Assembly (NCBI GenBank): GCA_002422315.1
Contig: DIUJ01000049.1
Span: 87,100 to 151,099 of the forward strand
From: Bacteroidetes bacterium UBA6161
Lineage (GTDB): Bacteria; Bacteroidota; Bacteroidia; NS11-12g; UBA955
DNA length: 64,000 nucleotides
Reading direction: 5' to 3'
Both the position numbers and the translations under genes were made by a program. Of this stretch, positions 1 through 7,394 are shown piece after piece; within the stretch, counting starts at the first letter, position 1, and each line of letters starts with the position of its first letter. The notes beneath the pieces were generated by a model that did not search any database, was not told the DNA's origin, and worked only from the letters and a program-made list of their open reading frames with translations.

Positions 1-483
1 TTTCTTGTTTTCTTGCAATCCAGATATTCGCCCAAATGTGCCTACTACCAAAGGATAGGAGAGATTTTCGCCATGGTTTATCTGTATTGTAAACCCAAAA
101 TCTGTTTTTTTAATCGCGGTAACTTTACTGTGAAGTTTTATAGAAACCCCATTATCAAGAGCAATTTTGTATAATTCATGGTCTAGAAACATTCTGCTAA
201 TTCCGAAACCACCAGTTTTAAGTTTGGTGCTAGCGCTAATTCTGTGTTCGGTGGTTAAAGTAAAGTTGCTAATGATAGGAGTTTGTAGTTTACTTAAATT
301 TACACCAAGTGATTCCAAAAAATCGTAAGACTCCATGCTGATGTATTCGCCGCAAACTTTGGGTCTAGGGTAGTCTCCTTTTTCTAAAACCGTTACTTTC
401 CACCCATTTTTTGCAGTAAGAATGGCAAGAGAAAGTCCTGCAAGTCCACCACCTACAATACATATTTCCTTGCTATTGCTCAT
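1..483 (-). CDS. FAD-dependent oxidoreductase (geranylgeranyl-reductase-like), 3' part outside window
   Basis: Reading leftwards from an ATG at 481-483, the protein begins with a dinucleotide-binding Rossmann motif (VGGGLAGLS, about residues 9-17) typical of NAD(P)/FAD-dependent monooxygenases and geranylgeranyl-reductase-like flavoproteins. Only the first 160 residues lie in the window; the C-terminus is beyond the left edge. Its start overlaps the stop of the upstream methyltransferase by four bases (ATGA), so the two are probably translationally coupled. As the last visible gene of the prenyltransferase / type III PKS / methyltransferase operon, it is likely to oxidise or reduce the aromatic or prenyl product of that pathway. 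The flavin-binding role is seen in the motif; the substrate is inference. Confidence 0.82.
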   Translation of the reverse strand, partial: MSNSKEICIVGGGLAGLSLAILTAKNGWKVTVLEKGDYPRPKVCGEYISMESYDFLESLGVNLSKLQTPIISNFTLTTEHRISASTKLKTGGFGISRMFLDHELYKIALDNGVSIKLHSKVTAIKKTDFGFTIQINHGENLSYPLVVGTFGRISGLQENKK

Positions 484-1187
484 GGGTATATGGTAATTAG
501 GTGCCTAAAAGCCCATTTCCATTCTACAGTGTAGTTTGTGATTCCTGCTTTTTGCAATTGGGTTTCCCATTCTGCTTTGGTAAAACCTCTAAGTACAGAT
601 AAGGGTGCATCGTGCTTTGTAAATGCAGACTTTGAAAACAATGCAGCAGCAAATTTTATAAACCAATATGCAACAGGGTGGCGGTGTAGGTCGTTTATGA
701 TTGTGGCTTTTCGTGCATTTGTGTGCGCTGTTTTTAAGAAAATTTGAAGTTCTTGTTCGCTAAGGTGGTGGCAAAATAAGTTTGCTGTTATGATGTCAAT
801 TTGTTGTTGGCTACTATCAAAGGATTTTTTGTAATCGTTTAGCATAAGATTTGCCTGGCTGGGCAGTGTAGGATAGTGTAATTTTACAAATTCAAGTGTT
901 TCGGGCATTATATCTACACCAGATAATTGTATACTGAAATCCAATTTATTTTGATTTTTAGTTACATAATTTAAGAGGTCTCCTGCTCCAAATCCTACAT
1001 CCAAAAGTGTTAAGTTATCTGTTTTATGAAGAAATAGTTTTTTTATTTGTTTAAAAACCACACTTGGTCCCCCGGTTAGTTTGTTTATAAAAATAAGTTC
1101 TTTGAGATTAACAAACAATGCCTTCTTATCCTCTATGGGCATATCCATTAATTCTGCTTGGTACGAACGATTTTTAAAGTTTGGCAT
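480..1187 (-). CDS. Class I SAM-dependent methyltransferase of the type III PKS operon
   Basis: A 235-residue protein with the glycine-rich SAM-binding motif I (LLDVGFGAGD, residues 61-70) and a Rossmann-type methyltransferase layout, no signal peptide. It lies 12 bp after the type III polyketide synthase and overlaps the downstream FAD oxidoreductase by 4 bp, so it is the third gene of a four-gene minus-strand operon. The natural inference is O- or C-methylation of the polyketide or prenylated aromatic product. The acceptor cannot be read from sequence. Alternative: a ubiquinone/menaquinone-type C-methyltransferase recruited to the pathway. Confidence 0.82.
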   Translation of the reverse strand: MPNFKNRSYQAELMDMPIEDKKALFVNLKELIFINKLTGGPSVVFKQIKKLFLHKTDNLTLLDVGFGAGDLLNYVTKNQNKLDFSIQLSGVDIMPETLEFVKLHYPTLPSQANLMLNDYKKSFDSSQQQIDIITANLFCHHLSEQELQIFLKTAHTNARKATIINDLHRHPVAYWFIKFAAALFSKSAFTKHDAPLSVLRGFTKAEWETQLQKAGITNYTVEWKWAFRHLITIYP

Positions 1188-1199
1188 TTTTACAATCCG

Positions 1200-2300
1200 T
1201 TAATTTTCTATTAAATTCCATTCCAAAAGGGCACTTTCTATGCTAAGCCCTGGGCCAAAAGCAGCAGCATACACCATTGTATTTACCCTGTCGTATTTAT
1301 AATTTTCTATCATCTCCTTAAGTACAAATAGGATTGTAGCTGAAGACATATTGCCATATTCGAGAAGAACAGCATAGCTTTCGCTTATTTCTTTGCTTTC
1401 TATTTCAATAGCTTCTGCGAAAGCCTTAAGTATATTTTTCCCACCAGGGTGAATGGCATAACTTGTTATTTGGTCTTTAGAAACCTTGTTTTTAGTTAAA
1501 AAATCCAAAAAAGCTTTTTTCATATTTTGCACAATTTGACTGGGGACATTTCTGTTCAGTACCATTTCAAAGCCATGTTGTCCCAAGTCCCATTTCATGT
1601 CGTTTTTGCCTTGTGGCAAGAGTATAGATCCAAAGTTTTTACAAGAAAGATAGGGGTTGTTTTTAGGCTTTTTACTGCTTAGAATAGCTGCCGCAGCTCC
1701 ATCGCCAAATAGGTAAGTAGAAAGTATATTGTCGTCGCTTGGGTTTTGTCGGAAATGTAAAGAGCACAATTCAACAGAAAATACTAAAACCGTAGCATTG
1801 GGGTTTGCTTTACATATCAAGTCGGCCATACGCAAACCATGGAAAGCAGCATGACAACCCATGAAATTTACACTATGCCTTTCTGTATCTTCTTTTAAGC
1901 CAAGTTCTAATAAAATTTCTACTTCCAAGCCCGGTGCATACACCCCTGTGCAGGTTATTCCTATAATATGGGTAATGGATTGTTTCTCAACTTGGCTATT
2001 TTGGATAGCTTGAACACATACCTTACTGGAAAGTTTAAATGCTTCGTTTTTGAACACTTGCATTCTTTCTGCCGTAGTAGGAGAGTGGTCTTTAGTTTTA
2101 AATAGAATGGGATTTGGGCAAGCAGCATTAAAATCTGGCAACACACTGTATTTGTATAAGATAGATTTATCTCTTTGCAGAGCTTTGTATTTTCTGAGTG
2201 CATTTTTGTCTTCAATACTCCAACCAATAAAAGCGGTCATTTCTTCTTGGCTAACTTTATAAGTACCTTGGCTTGTTTCTATACTGTGTATGTATGTCAC
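1200..2300 (-). CDS. Type III polyketide synthase (chalcone/stilbene synthase family)
   Basis: A 366-residue thiolase-fold condensing enzyme. The full catalytic triad is visible: Cys149 in NFMGCHAAFHG, His284 in YAIHPGG and Asn317 in EYGNMSSA, and the C-terminal FGPGLS loop (about residues 348-353) is present. Such homodimeric enzymes condense malonyl-CoA units on an acyl-CoA starter and cyclise the product to pyrones, resorcinols or phloroglucinol; cytoplasmic. It overlaps the upstream UbiA gene by 4 bp (ATGA) and is followed 12 bp later by a methyltransferase, so a prenylated, methylated aromatic polyketide is a reasonable guess. Starter and product are not predictable from what I can see. 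Confidence 0.93.
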   Translation of the reverse strand: MTYIHSIETSQGTYKVSQEEMTAFIGWSIEDKNALRKYKALQRDKSILYKYSVLPDFNAACPNPILFKTKDHSPTTAERMQVFKNEAFKLSSKVCVQAIQNSQVEKQSITHIIGITCTGVYAPGLEVEILLELGLKEDTERHSVNFMGCHAAFHGLRMADLICKANPNATVLVFSVELCSLHFRQNPSDDNILSTYLFGDGAAAAILSSKKPKNNPYLSCKNFGSILLPQGKNDMKWDLGQHGFEMVLNRNVPSQIVQNMKKAFLDFLTKNKVSKDQITSYAIHPGGKNILKAFAEAIEIESKEISESYAVLLEYGNMSSATILFVLKEMIENYKYDRVNTMVYAAAFGPGLSIESALLEWNLIEN

Positions 2301-3175
2301 GATTGGCTATGTTCTAAAAAAATAAGTATAATAAAAAAAACATTAACAGAAATAGCTGCAATATTGTTCATTCTCATAGTGTTTTCAAAGTTGGCTTCTT
2401 CTGGTTTGCTAAAAACACTCCGCATCCAAAGGTTAAAAAAACCAAAAACAGGAGCTGTGCAGAGGGCAAAAAGCAAAAGGTAAGACCATTTTTGTTGTAA
2501 AATCCCAAAATAGTAAAATGCCAATGCACCCAAGGCAGCAAACAAAATACTCGAAAAAACAAAAGTGCCTCTTATACCAAGAAGCATGCTCAGGGTTTTT
2601 ACTCCGTCTTTTTTGTCTTGCTCGTGTTGGTACACTTGCGTAAGAGGATAGCCTGCACCTACCAAAACAAAGGCCATACAAAGGGAAACCATAAATTCCA
2701 TATCATACAGTATAGTTCTACCTGTAGAGATACTTACCAGCAAAAATATAACTACCCCTTGAAAAATGGAAACATGTAAAAAACCCAAAACCGGAAATTT
2801 TTTTATTCTGATTTTGCGATAGCTATATGCCCTGGAAGCCAAAACATACAAAAGTGCCAACGCACTTGCCACGGGGTTGGATACCCAAAAATAAACAAGC
2901 AAGATACCTACACTATCTAAAATAAGGCTAAGTACAAACATAGATTTTGGAACTTTTGGAGGCGATTTAATGCCACCTATACTCCCGGTGTCTTTGTCCA
3001 TGTAGCTATTGTAGCCATTGCTAGCGGGGTAAAGAAAAAAGTGTAATGCTACAAAACAAGCCAAAGTGCTGTTCCAGTCTAGGCTATCTGCTTGGCTCAA
3101 AGCAAATAAAAAAACTGGCATAAGATATACACCGAAGGGAATGCGCAAATGCAATAAAAGGGGAGGGTAACTCAT
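2297..3175 (-). CDS. UbiA-family membrane prenyltransferase
   Basis: A 292-residue integral membrane protein with about eight to nine hydrophobic segments. The first aspartate-rich motif is NSYMDKDTG (N56 to D62) and the second is around D187-D190 (QDKKDGVKTL); these bind Mg-diphosphate in UbiA enzymes. The YSYRKIRIKKFPVLG stretch (about 117-131) matches the conserved loop after the first half. Family members transfer a prenyl group to an aromatic acceptor. It is the first gene of the minus-strand operon and overlaps the type III PKS start by 4 bp, which supports the PKS product as acceptor. Menaquinone or haem O synthesis is a less likely alternative, given the neighbours. Confidence 0.88.
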   Translation of the reverse strand: MSYPPLLLHLRIPFGVYLMPVFLFALSQADSLDWNSTLACFVALHFFLYPASNGYNSYMDKDTGSIGGIKSPPKVPKSMFVLSLILDSVGILLVYFWVSNPVASALALLYVLASRAYSYRKIRIKKFPVLGFLHVSIFQGVVIFLLVSISTGRTILYDMEFMVSLCMAFVLVGAGYPLTQVYQHEQDKKDGVKTLSMLLGIRGTFVFSSILFAALGALAFYYFGILQQKWSYLLLFALCTAPVFGFFNLWMRSVFSKPEEANFENTMRMNNIAAISVNVFFIILIFLEHSQS

Positions 3176-3362
3176 AAAGTTTTATTACTTCAAATAAAGG
3201 GTAAATTTTGTTTACCTGTTAGGTCTTTGCAAAAAAAGCTAAGTAACTTATTTTGAGAAGTCAATAAGATTTTGTATAGTAAATAAAAACTTGTAATAAA
3301 TGAAAAATATATGCAATATTGCAGGTATAGAGACGAATTAGGCTATACCATATCAAATAATA

Positions 3363-3791
3363 ATGAAAAAAATACTTTACTTTGGAATTGTTGGATTTTT
3401 AATCTCTTGTTCTACAACAAAACAAGCTGTAAAAACTGGTTTAAAAGATAATCAGACTTTTAAATTAACAGAAATATCAACTGACCCTACATATGGATTG
3501 ACATATAAAAATCCTATCCAAGTTGGTGGTGTAGAGAAAGAAGAAGGTCCATTAAACGAAAGAAGATTTCTAAACGCTCTTGCTGGACCGAATGGAGAAA
3601 AAGTTTCTTACTTTCGAGCTGGAAGTTGTTGTCCTACCAAGAGTAACAATGATCCATTAGGATTTGGTAGTGTTATGTTAGATAATTATCGTGTAACATG
3701 GGAAGGTTCAAAAGATACGGTTTCAATATATATAAATATGTATGATTATGGAACTTTAAAAGCTCCTGTTGGATTTACAATTAAAAAATAA
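3363..3791 (+). CDS. Small conserved lipoprotein of unknown function
   Basis: A 142-residue protein with a lipoprotein signal peptide (hydrophobic stretch then LISC, Cys16). The mature part carries a conserved-looking NERRFLNALAGPNGEKV segment followed by GSCCPTKS, a double cysteine. From memory this resembles a small Bacteroidota lipoprotein family that databases sometimes mislabel as KDO-8-phosphate aldolase; I see no aldolase features. It is likely anchored in the outer membrane. It stands alone between the PKS operon and the Fic unit and is the first of three plus-strand units followed by the same intergenic repeat. Confidence 0.8.
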   Translation: MKKILYFGIVGFLISCSTTKQAVKTGLKDNQTFKLTEISTDPTYGLTYKNPIQVGGVEKEEGPLNERRFLNALAGPNGEKVSYFRAGSCCPTKSNNDPLGFGSVMLDNYRVTWEGSKDTVSIYINMYDYGTLKAPVGFTIKK

Positions 3792-3821
3792 AACTGCCAC
3801 AATTTTCTTAGCTATACCTCC

Positions 3822-4034
3822 CTCCTAAGGCAGACAAGTAAACAACACGTTTAAAAACCATTCTGTAAAAAAACCACTTCAATACAGGCCTTTTAAAAGA
3901 GGTATTTTTAAGACCATTTAAGACACCTGGATTTGCAAAATATTTTGCGCTTAAATTTTAAATCCAATAAATAAAACCCATTAAAAAGTGCGGAGTAAAG
4001 TAGTTTTTTCTATTTTTGAAAACAATACAGAGGT
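3822..4034 (+). repeat. Dispersed intergenic repeat, copy 1
   Basis: Begins with CTCCTAAGGCAGACAAGTA, about 30 bp after the lipoprotein stop, then contains CCACTTCAATACAGG, GCGCTTAAA, and ends with TAGTTTTTTCTATTTTTGAA and an AGAGGT. The same ordered blocks recur at 5309-5496 and partly at 7080-7235, all in the same direction and all just after a gene. The stretch up to the Fic gene (3792-4193) otherwise holds only the cgtatc repeats. No transposase or clear terminal inverted repeats seen. Confidence 0.7.
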
Positions 4035-4098
4035 GTTTCCCACCTAATGCGGGAACCAACAACCCGACAACCGCACGATTGAAAATAATGACATTTTT

Positions 4099-4190
4099 CG
4101 TATCATAATCAAATCAAAACGTATCAAAACGTATCATTTGTTGTTTGCGGTTTCAAATCTTAATCGTATCTTTGCGTATCAAAACGTATC
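4099..4190 (+). promoter_or_regulatory. Six-fold CGTATC direct repeats upstream of the Fic gene
   Basis: The hexamer CGTATC occurs at 4099, 4120, 4130, 4165, 4175 and 4185, most embedded in AAAACGTATC. Three of the five intervals are exactly 10 bp, one helical turn, and the last copy ends three bases before the ATG at 4194. This is the layout of a multi-site operator. The Fic protein itself has a C-terminal winged-helix domain, so autoregulation is the simplest reading (inference). Confidence 0.75.
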
Positions 4191-4193
4191 AAA

Positions 4194-5234
4194 ATGGACA
4201 ACGAAGTATATAATTTTAAACTGAAAATTGATTGGAAACTGATTAACTTAATCAGTGAAATAGATCGTTTTGATGCAAATTGGACCGCTATTGAACGCAA
4301 AGAAGGACAAAGCCTCAAAGAGTTGAAGAGCATTGCTACCGTTCGAAGCGTAGGGGCTTCAAACCGTATTGAAGGCAACAGAATGAGCGATGAAGAAGTT
4401 GATGTGTTGCTTCAAAAAATTGATGTTACTAACCTTACTGACAGAGATTCGCAGGAAGTAGTCGGTTATTTTGAAGTACTGGACTTGATATCGGAATCTT
4501 ATGAAAACATTAGCGTTACCGAAAACCATCTCAAAAGCTTACATAATAGTTTGATGAAATACAGTGCCATAGACGAATGGCATAAAGGCAATTATAAGCT
4601 GCATAGTAATGCGGTTGAAGCCTCATTTCCTGACGGCACACGTCAAATCATTTTTCAAACCACCGAAGCGGGATTTGCCACTGAAGATGCCATAAGGGCT
4701 TTGCTAAATTGGTATAATTCCGAAACGGAAGTACATACGTTAATAAAAGTAGCGTCTTTCGTCTATGAATTTTTGAGCGTTCACCCATTTCAAGACGGAA
4801 ACGGTAGGTTAAGCCGTTTGATTTCAACGCTTTTGTTACTAAAAAATGGATATAAATGGATACAATACGTGAGTTTTGAACATGAAATAGAAAACCAAAA
4901 AAACGAATATTATAAGGTGCTTAGAAGTTGTCAAGCACAACGCCCAAACGAAGATGTAACTGTTTGGATACAGTTCTTTTTGAGTTGCTTGTCCAATATT
5001 CAATCGCAACTGCTGCTGAAATTGCAAAAAAGTGGAATGGAAACACAGCTTTCACCCAAAGAAAAATCAATTTATTCAATTATACAAAACCGTCCGAACA
5101 TCCAGTCGGGAGAAATTGCCGAAAAGTTGGCGATACCTGCACCAACCGTAAAACGCATTTTGTCAGAGTTGCTTAACAAAGGATTAATTGAAAAACAAGG
5201 AAGTGGACGCAATGTGAGTTACACAATAAAATAA
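4194..5234 (+). CDS. Fic-domain protein with N-terminal inhibitory motif and C-terminal winged helix
   Basis: A 346-residue cytoplasmic protein. The Fic motif HPFQDGNGRLSR is complete (197-208, catalytic His197), so it should transfer AMP or another NMP to target proteins. An inhibitory helix motif SNRIEG (Ser56-xxx-Glu60-Gly61) near the N-terminus matches the (S/T)xxxE(G/N) autoinhibition signature of class II Fic proteins. Residues about 288-346 form a winged helix-turn-helix (LSPKEKSIYSIIQ..., SGEIAEKLAIPAPTVKRILSEL). Six CGTATC operators directly precede the start. No separate antitoxin gene is adjacent, which fits the built-in inhibitor. Function as toxin, signalling enzyme or phage defence cannot be decided. 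Confidence 0.93.
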   Translation: MDNEVYNFKLKIDWKLINLISEIDRFDANWTAIERKEGQSLKELKSIATVRSVGASNRIEGNRMSDEEVDVLLQKIDVTNLTDRDSQEVVGYFEVLDLISESYENISVTENHLKSLHNSLMKYSAIDEWHKGNYKLHSNAVEASFPDGTRQIIFQTTEAGFATEDAIRALLNWYNSETEVHTLIKVASFVYEFLSVHPFQDGNGRLSRLISTLLLLKNGYKWIQYVSFEHEIENQKNEYYKVLRSCQAQRPNEDVTVWIQFFLSCLSNIQSQLLLKLQKSGMETQLSPKEKSIYSIIQNRPNIQSGEIAEKLAIPAPTVKRILSELLNKGLIEKQGSGRNVSYTIK

Positions 5235-5308
5235 CATTAAAAATTAATAAAACCAATAACTCAACAGATATTAAAATTGCCCAGCAACTAACTAAGCCAG
5301 AGTTGATG

Positions 5309-5496
5309 CTCCAAAGGCAGATAAGTGCTCAACACTTTAAAAACCTTCAAATTTGAATTTTTTGAGTAAAAAACAACTTCAATAGAGGCTTATTAAGAGA
5401 GCCATTCTTTTCATCTGGTAATTTTTACTTGTAAAAAGTCGCTTAAAAGAAATATAATGAATAGTTTTTTCTATTTTTGAAGACATAACGGAGGTT
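5309..5496 (+). repeat. Dispersed intergenic repeat, copy 2
   Basis: Starts CTCCAAAGGCAGATAAGTG, 75 bp after the Fic stop, then AAAACCTTCAAATTTGAA (containing the 12-bp palindrome TTCAAATTTGAA), AACAACTTCAATAGAGGC, CGCTTAAAAG and TAGTTTTTTCTATTTTTGA. It matches copy 1 across its whole length and copy 3 closely over the first 85 bp. The rest of the 5235-5556 gap holds GCCGTTGGGTGCAAGC (5509-5524), a boundary-like sequence just before the next gene. Confidence 0.72.
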
Positions 5497-5556
5497 TTTA
5501 GACAAACAGCCGTTGGGTGCAAGCTAAAAATTTATTAATCAAGAGAATATGAATAA

Positions 5557-6600
5557 ATGAGGAAATCCAGAATACATCAATTTTTGATAATATTTGCTTT
5601 ATTAAATATTATGGCGGGATGTCAACCAAGTCCCATTTCTGAATTAGTAGAGAAGAACAACCTGTGGTTTAAAAATGACAAACTATATACTGGGAAGGCT
5701 TACGGTACTTCTAAAGCAATTAACAACGAACAAATTTATAAACATTTCGGCTTGACAAGCTTTGGAGACTCTTTAATTCTGAATATTGAGCGTGGTGAAA
5801 TTAAAAGAATAGATTTTTACACATCAAAAGGGCATTTTGCTAAACAAGAATTCAAAGAAGATTCAATTGTACAATTGGAATTTTACTACACCGAATCAGG
5901 GATTTGGGACGTGGAACTTATTTCCGGAATTGCAAGTTTCAGAAATGGGAAAGAACACGGATTGAGAACATATTATATTCATGGAAATAAAATCTATTTA
6001 TATTACAACAATGGGAGATTAGAGAGTAGAATTACTTTTCGGTTGAACCCATCACTTCTTGACTTTAATGAAATTTTAGTTGAGGAGACTGAATACATGA
6101 GCGAATCAAATGCTCAAATCACTAAGGAATACTATAGAGACGGTAAAACATTAAGTAAAAAGTCTGAAATAGATAACGATAAAGATATAAGAACTACAAT
6201 CATCTATGACTTGGATGGAAAAGTATATGAGAAAGTTATAAATGGTCAAAAAGTGGATGTTTCAATTGATGGAAGCGTTAAAACCTATAATAAAGGAGTC
6301 GGAATTACTTTGTCTGAATACAAGAATGGCAAAAAGCATGGAATAGAACGACAGTACTATACTAGCGGGCAACTTTGGGTTGAAACCACATATCAAAATG
6401 GTATGATGCAGGGCTGGAATAAGCGTTGGTACAAAAATGGTGTGCTTGCTTTAGAATGTACATATATCAAAAATGTAATTAATGGAAACTATCGAAAATG
6501 GTACGACAATGGGCAACTATGGGAGGAATCAATATACAAAAATGCGGAATTAATAACCCAAAAAAAATGGTATAACAATGGAAAACCTGCATTCAAATAA
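5557..6600 (+). CDS. MORN-type repeat lipoprotein (YwqK-like)
   Basis: A 347-residue lipoprotein: hydrophobic signal then MAGC (Cys22). The C-terminal part (about residues 250-347) consists of repeats of the form Y-x-NG-x-x-x-G-x-x-x-x-Y/W-x-x-G-x-L, the MORN variant found in YwqK-family proteins, which databases often call toxin-antitoxin antitoxin components. There are at least four such repeats, with earlier degenerate ones around 100-140 and 190-230. No partner toxin is recognisable. It is followed 7 bp later by a small membrane protein. Its role is unknown; the repeats suggest a beta-sheet binding or spacer structure on the cell surface. Confidence 0.8.
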   Translation: MRKSRIHQFLIIFALLNIMAGCQPSPISELVEKNNLWFKNDKLYTGKAYGTSKAINNEQIYKHFGLTSFGDSLILNIERGEIKRIDFYTSKGHFAKQEFKEDSIVQLEFYYTESGIWDVELISGIASFRNGKEHGLRTYYIHGNKIYLYYNNGRLESRITFRLNPSLLDFNEILVEETEYMSESNAQITKEYYRDGKTLSKKSEIDNDKDIRTTIIYDLDGKVYEKVINGQKVDVSIDGSVKTYNKGVGITLSEYKNGKKHGIERQYYTSGQLWVETTYQNGMMQGWNKRWYKNGVLALECTYIKNVINGNYRKWYDNGQLWEESIYKNAELITQKKWYNNGKPAFK

Positions 6601-6607
6601 AATTATT

Positions 6608-7042
6608 ATGCTCAAACAAATAGTAAAATACTCTCGTCAGACTTATCTTATTCTAAGCTTCTTCCATCTCATTTTGTTTTTTGTAATTCTAAGATCTCTA
6701 TACATAAGAAGTCTTTATATTCCAGAAACTTGGTATAGAGGAAGTTTGACTAGAATAATGCCAATTGCAGGTTATCAGCTTGGTTTTATAATGTTATTTA
6801 TCATATTGATCTTACTTATTGCTACTACATTGATTTTTCTAAAGAAGCATAAATACAAGATTATTTTATTTAGGATTTTATTCATAGTTCAATCCGCTTT
6901 AATAATCCCATTAGTTGGATTGATATATAAATGGCAGCTATATATATTTAAGTTTGGCTATGTATTAATTATTCCCATAATACTGCTCTCGATACTGATG
7001 ATCCTAAATAAATTTATAGTAAAAAAAACACCAGTTAATTAA
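6608..7042 (+). CDS. Four-helix membrane protein, unknown function
   Basis: I take the ATG at 6608, which leaves a 7-bp gap after the MORN lipoprotein; an upstream in-frame ATG at 6578 would force a 23-bp overlap. The 144-residue protein has about four hydrophobic segments (roughly 10-30, 55-80, 85-105, 115-135 from this start) and lysine-rich ends. I do not recognise a family. The tight spacing suggests cotranscription with the lipoprotein. Base composition is lower in G+C than that of the neighbouring genes. Confidence 0.65.
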   Translation: MLKQIVKYSRQTYLILSFFHLILFFVILRSLYIRSLYIPETWYRGSLTRIMPIAGYQLGFIMLFIILILLIATTLIFLKKHKYKIILFRILFIVQSALIIPLVGLIYKWQLYIFKFGYVLIIPIILLSILMILNKFIVKKTPVN

Positions 7043-7079
7043 ACCTGTTTATTGCCGGCTGCCAACAGCCGTAGCTGTT

Positions 7080-7235
7080 CTTCCAAAGGCAGATAAGTGT
7101 ACAACTCTTACAAAACCTTCAAATTTGAATTTCCAGAGAAAAAAACAACTTCAATAGAGGCATTTTTGGGATTAACTAAATTTTTCTCAAAAAATTAGTT
7201 GCTTAAAATGGCTCGTTTCTGTTCTGAAAATACGA
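7080..7235 (+). repeat. Dispersed intergenic repeat, copy 3 (degenerate 3' half)
   Basis: Starts TTCCAAAGGCAGATAAGTG, 38 bp after the membrane-protein stop. Its first 85 bp are nearly the same as copy 2 (AAACCTTCAAATTTGAAT, ACAACTTCAATAGAGGC); later it keeps only TTGCTTAAAA and a weak match to the end. It is preceded by GCCGGCTGCCAACAGCCG (7055-7072), an imperfect counterpart of the GTTGGGTGC found at the end of copy 2's region. The rest of the gap to 7379 contains the promoter of the next operon. Confidence 0.68.
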
Positions 7236-7370
7236 TTTTACAAAAAAACCGCTAACCAAAAAACAGGTACAAAATCACCAAACTGCCAACCTTAACTGCA
7301 TTTTTTCTATCCAGAACAATAAATGTACATAATTTTCCGACACTATATATTTTAGCAATAGAAATACCTT

Positions 7371-7378
7371 TACCTTTG
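7371..7378 (+). promoter_or_regulatory. -7 promoter element TACCTTTG of the SGNH/MBOAT operon
   Basis: TACCTTTG fits the Bacteroidota -7 consensus TAnnTTTG exactly. It sits directly against an ATG at 7380, which would then lie at or before the transcription start, so translation more likely starts at the next in-frame ATG, 7395. I see no good -33 TTTG at the usual distance. Confidence 0.55.
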
Positions 7379-7394
7379 CATGGTAAAACTAAGT

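Noticed and set aside
5557..7042. Toxin-antitoxin pair formed by the MORN protein and the small membrane protein
   Set aside because: The MORN protein is a lipoprotein outside the cytoplasm and no toxin motif is seen; the database label for this family is not evidence.
3822..7235. Repeats as MITEs or insertion sequences
   Set aside because: No terminal inverted repeats, target duplications or transposase visible; strict position after genes points to another kind of element.
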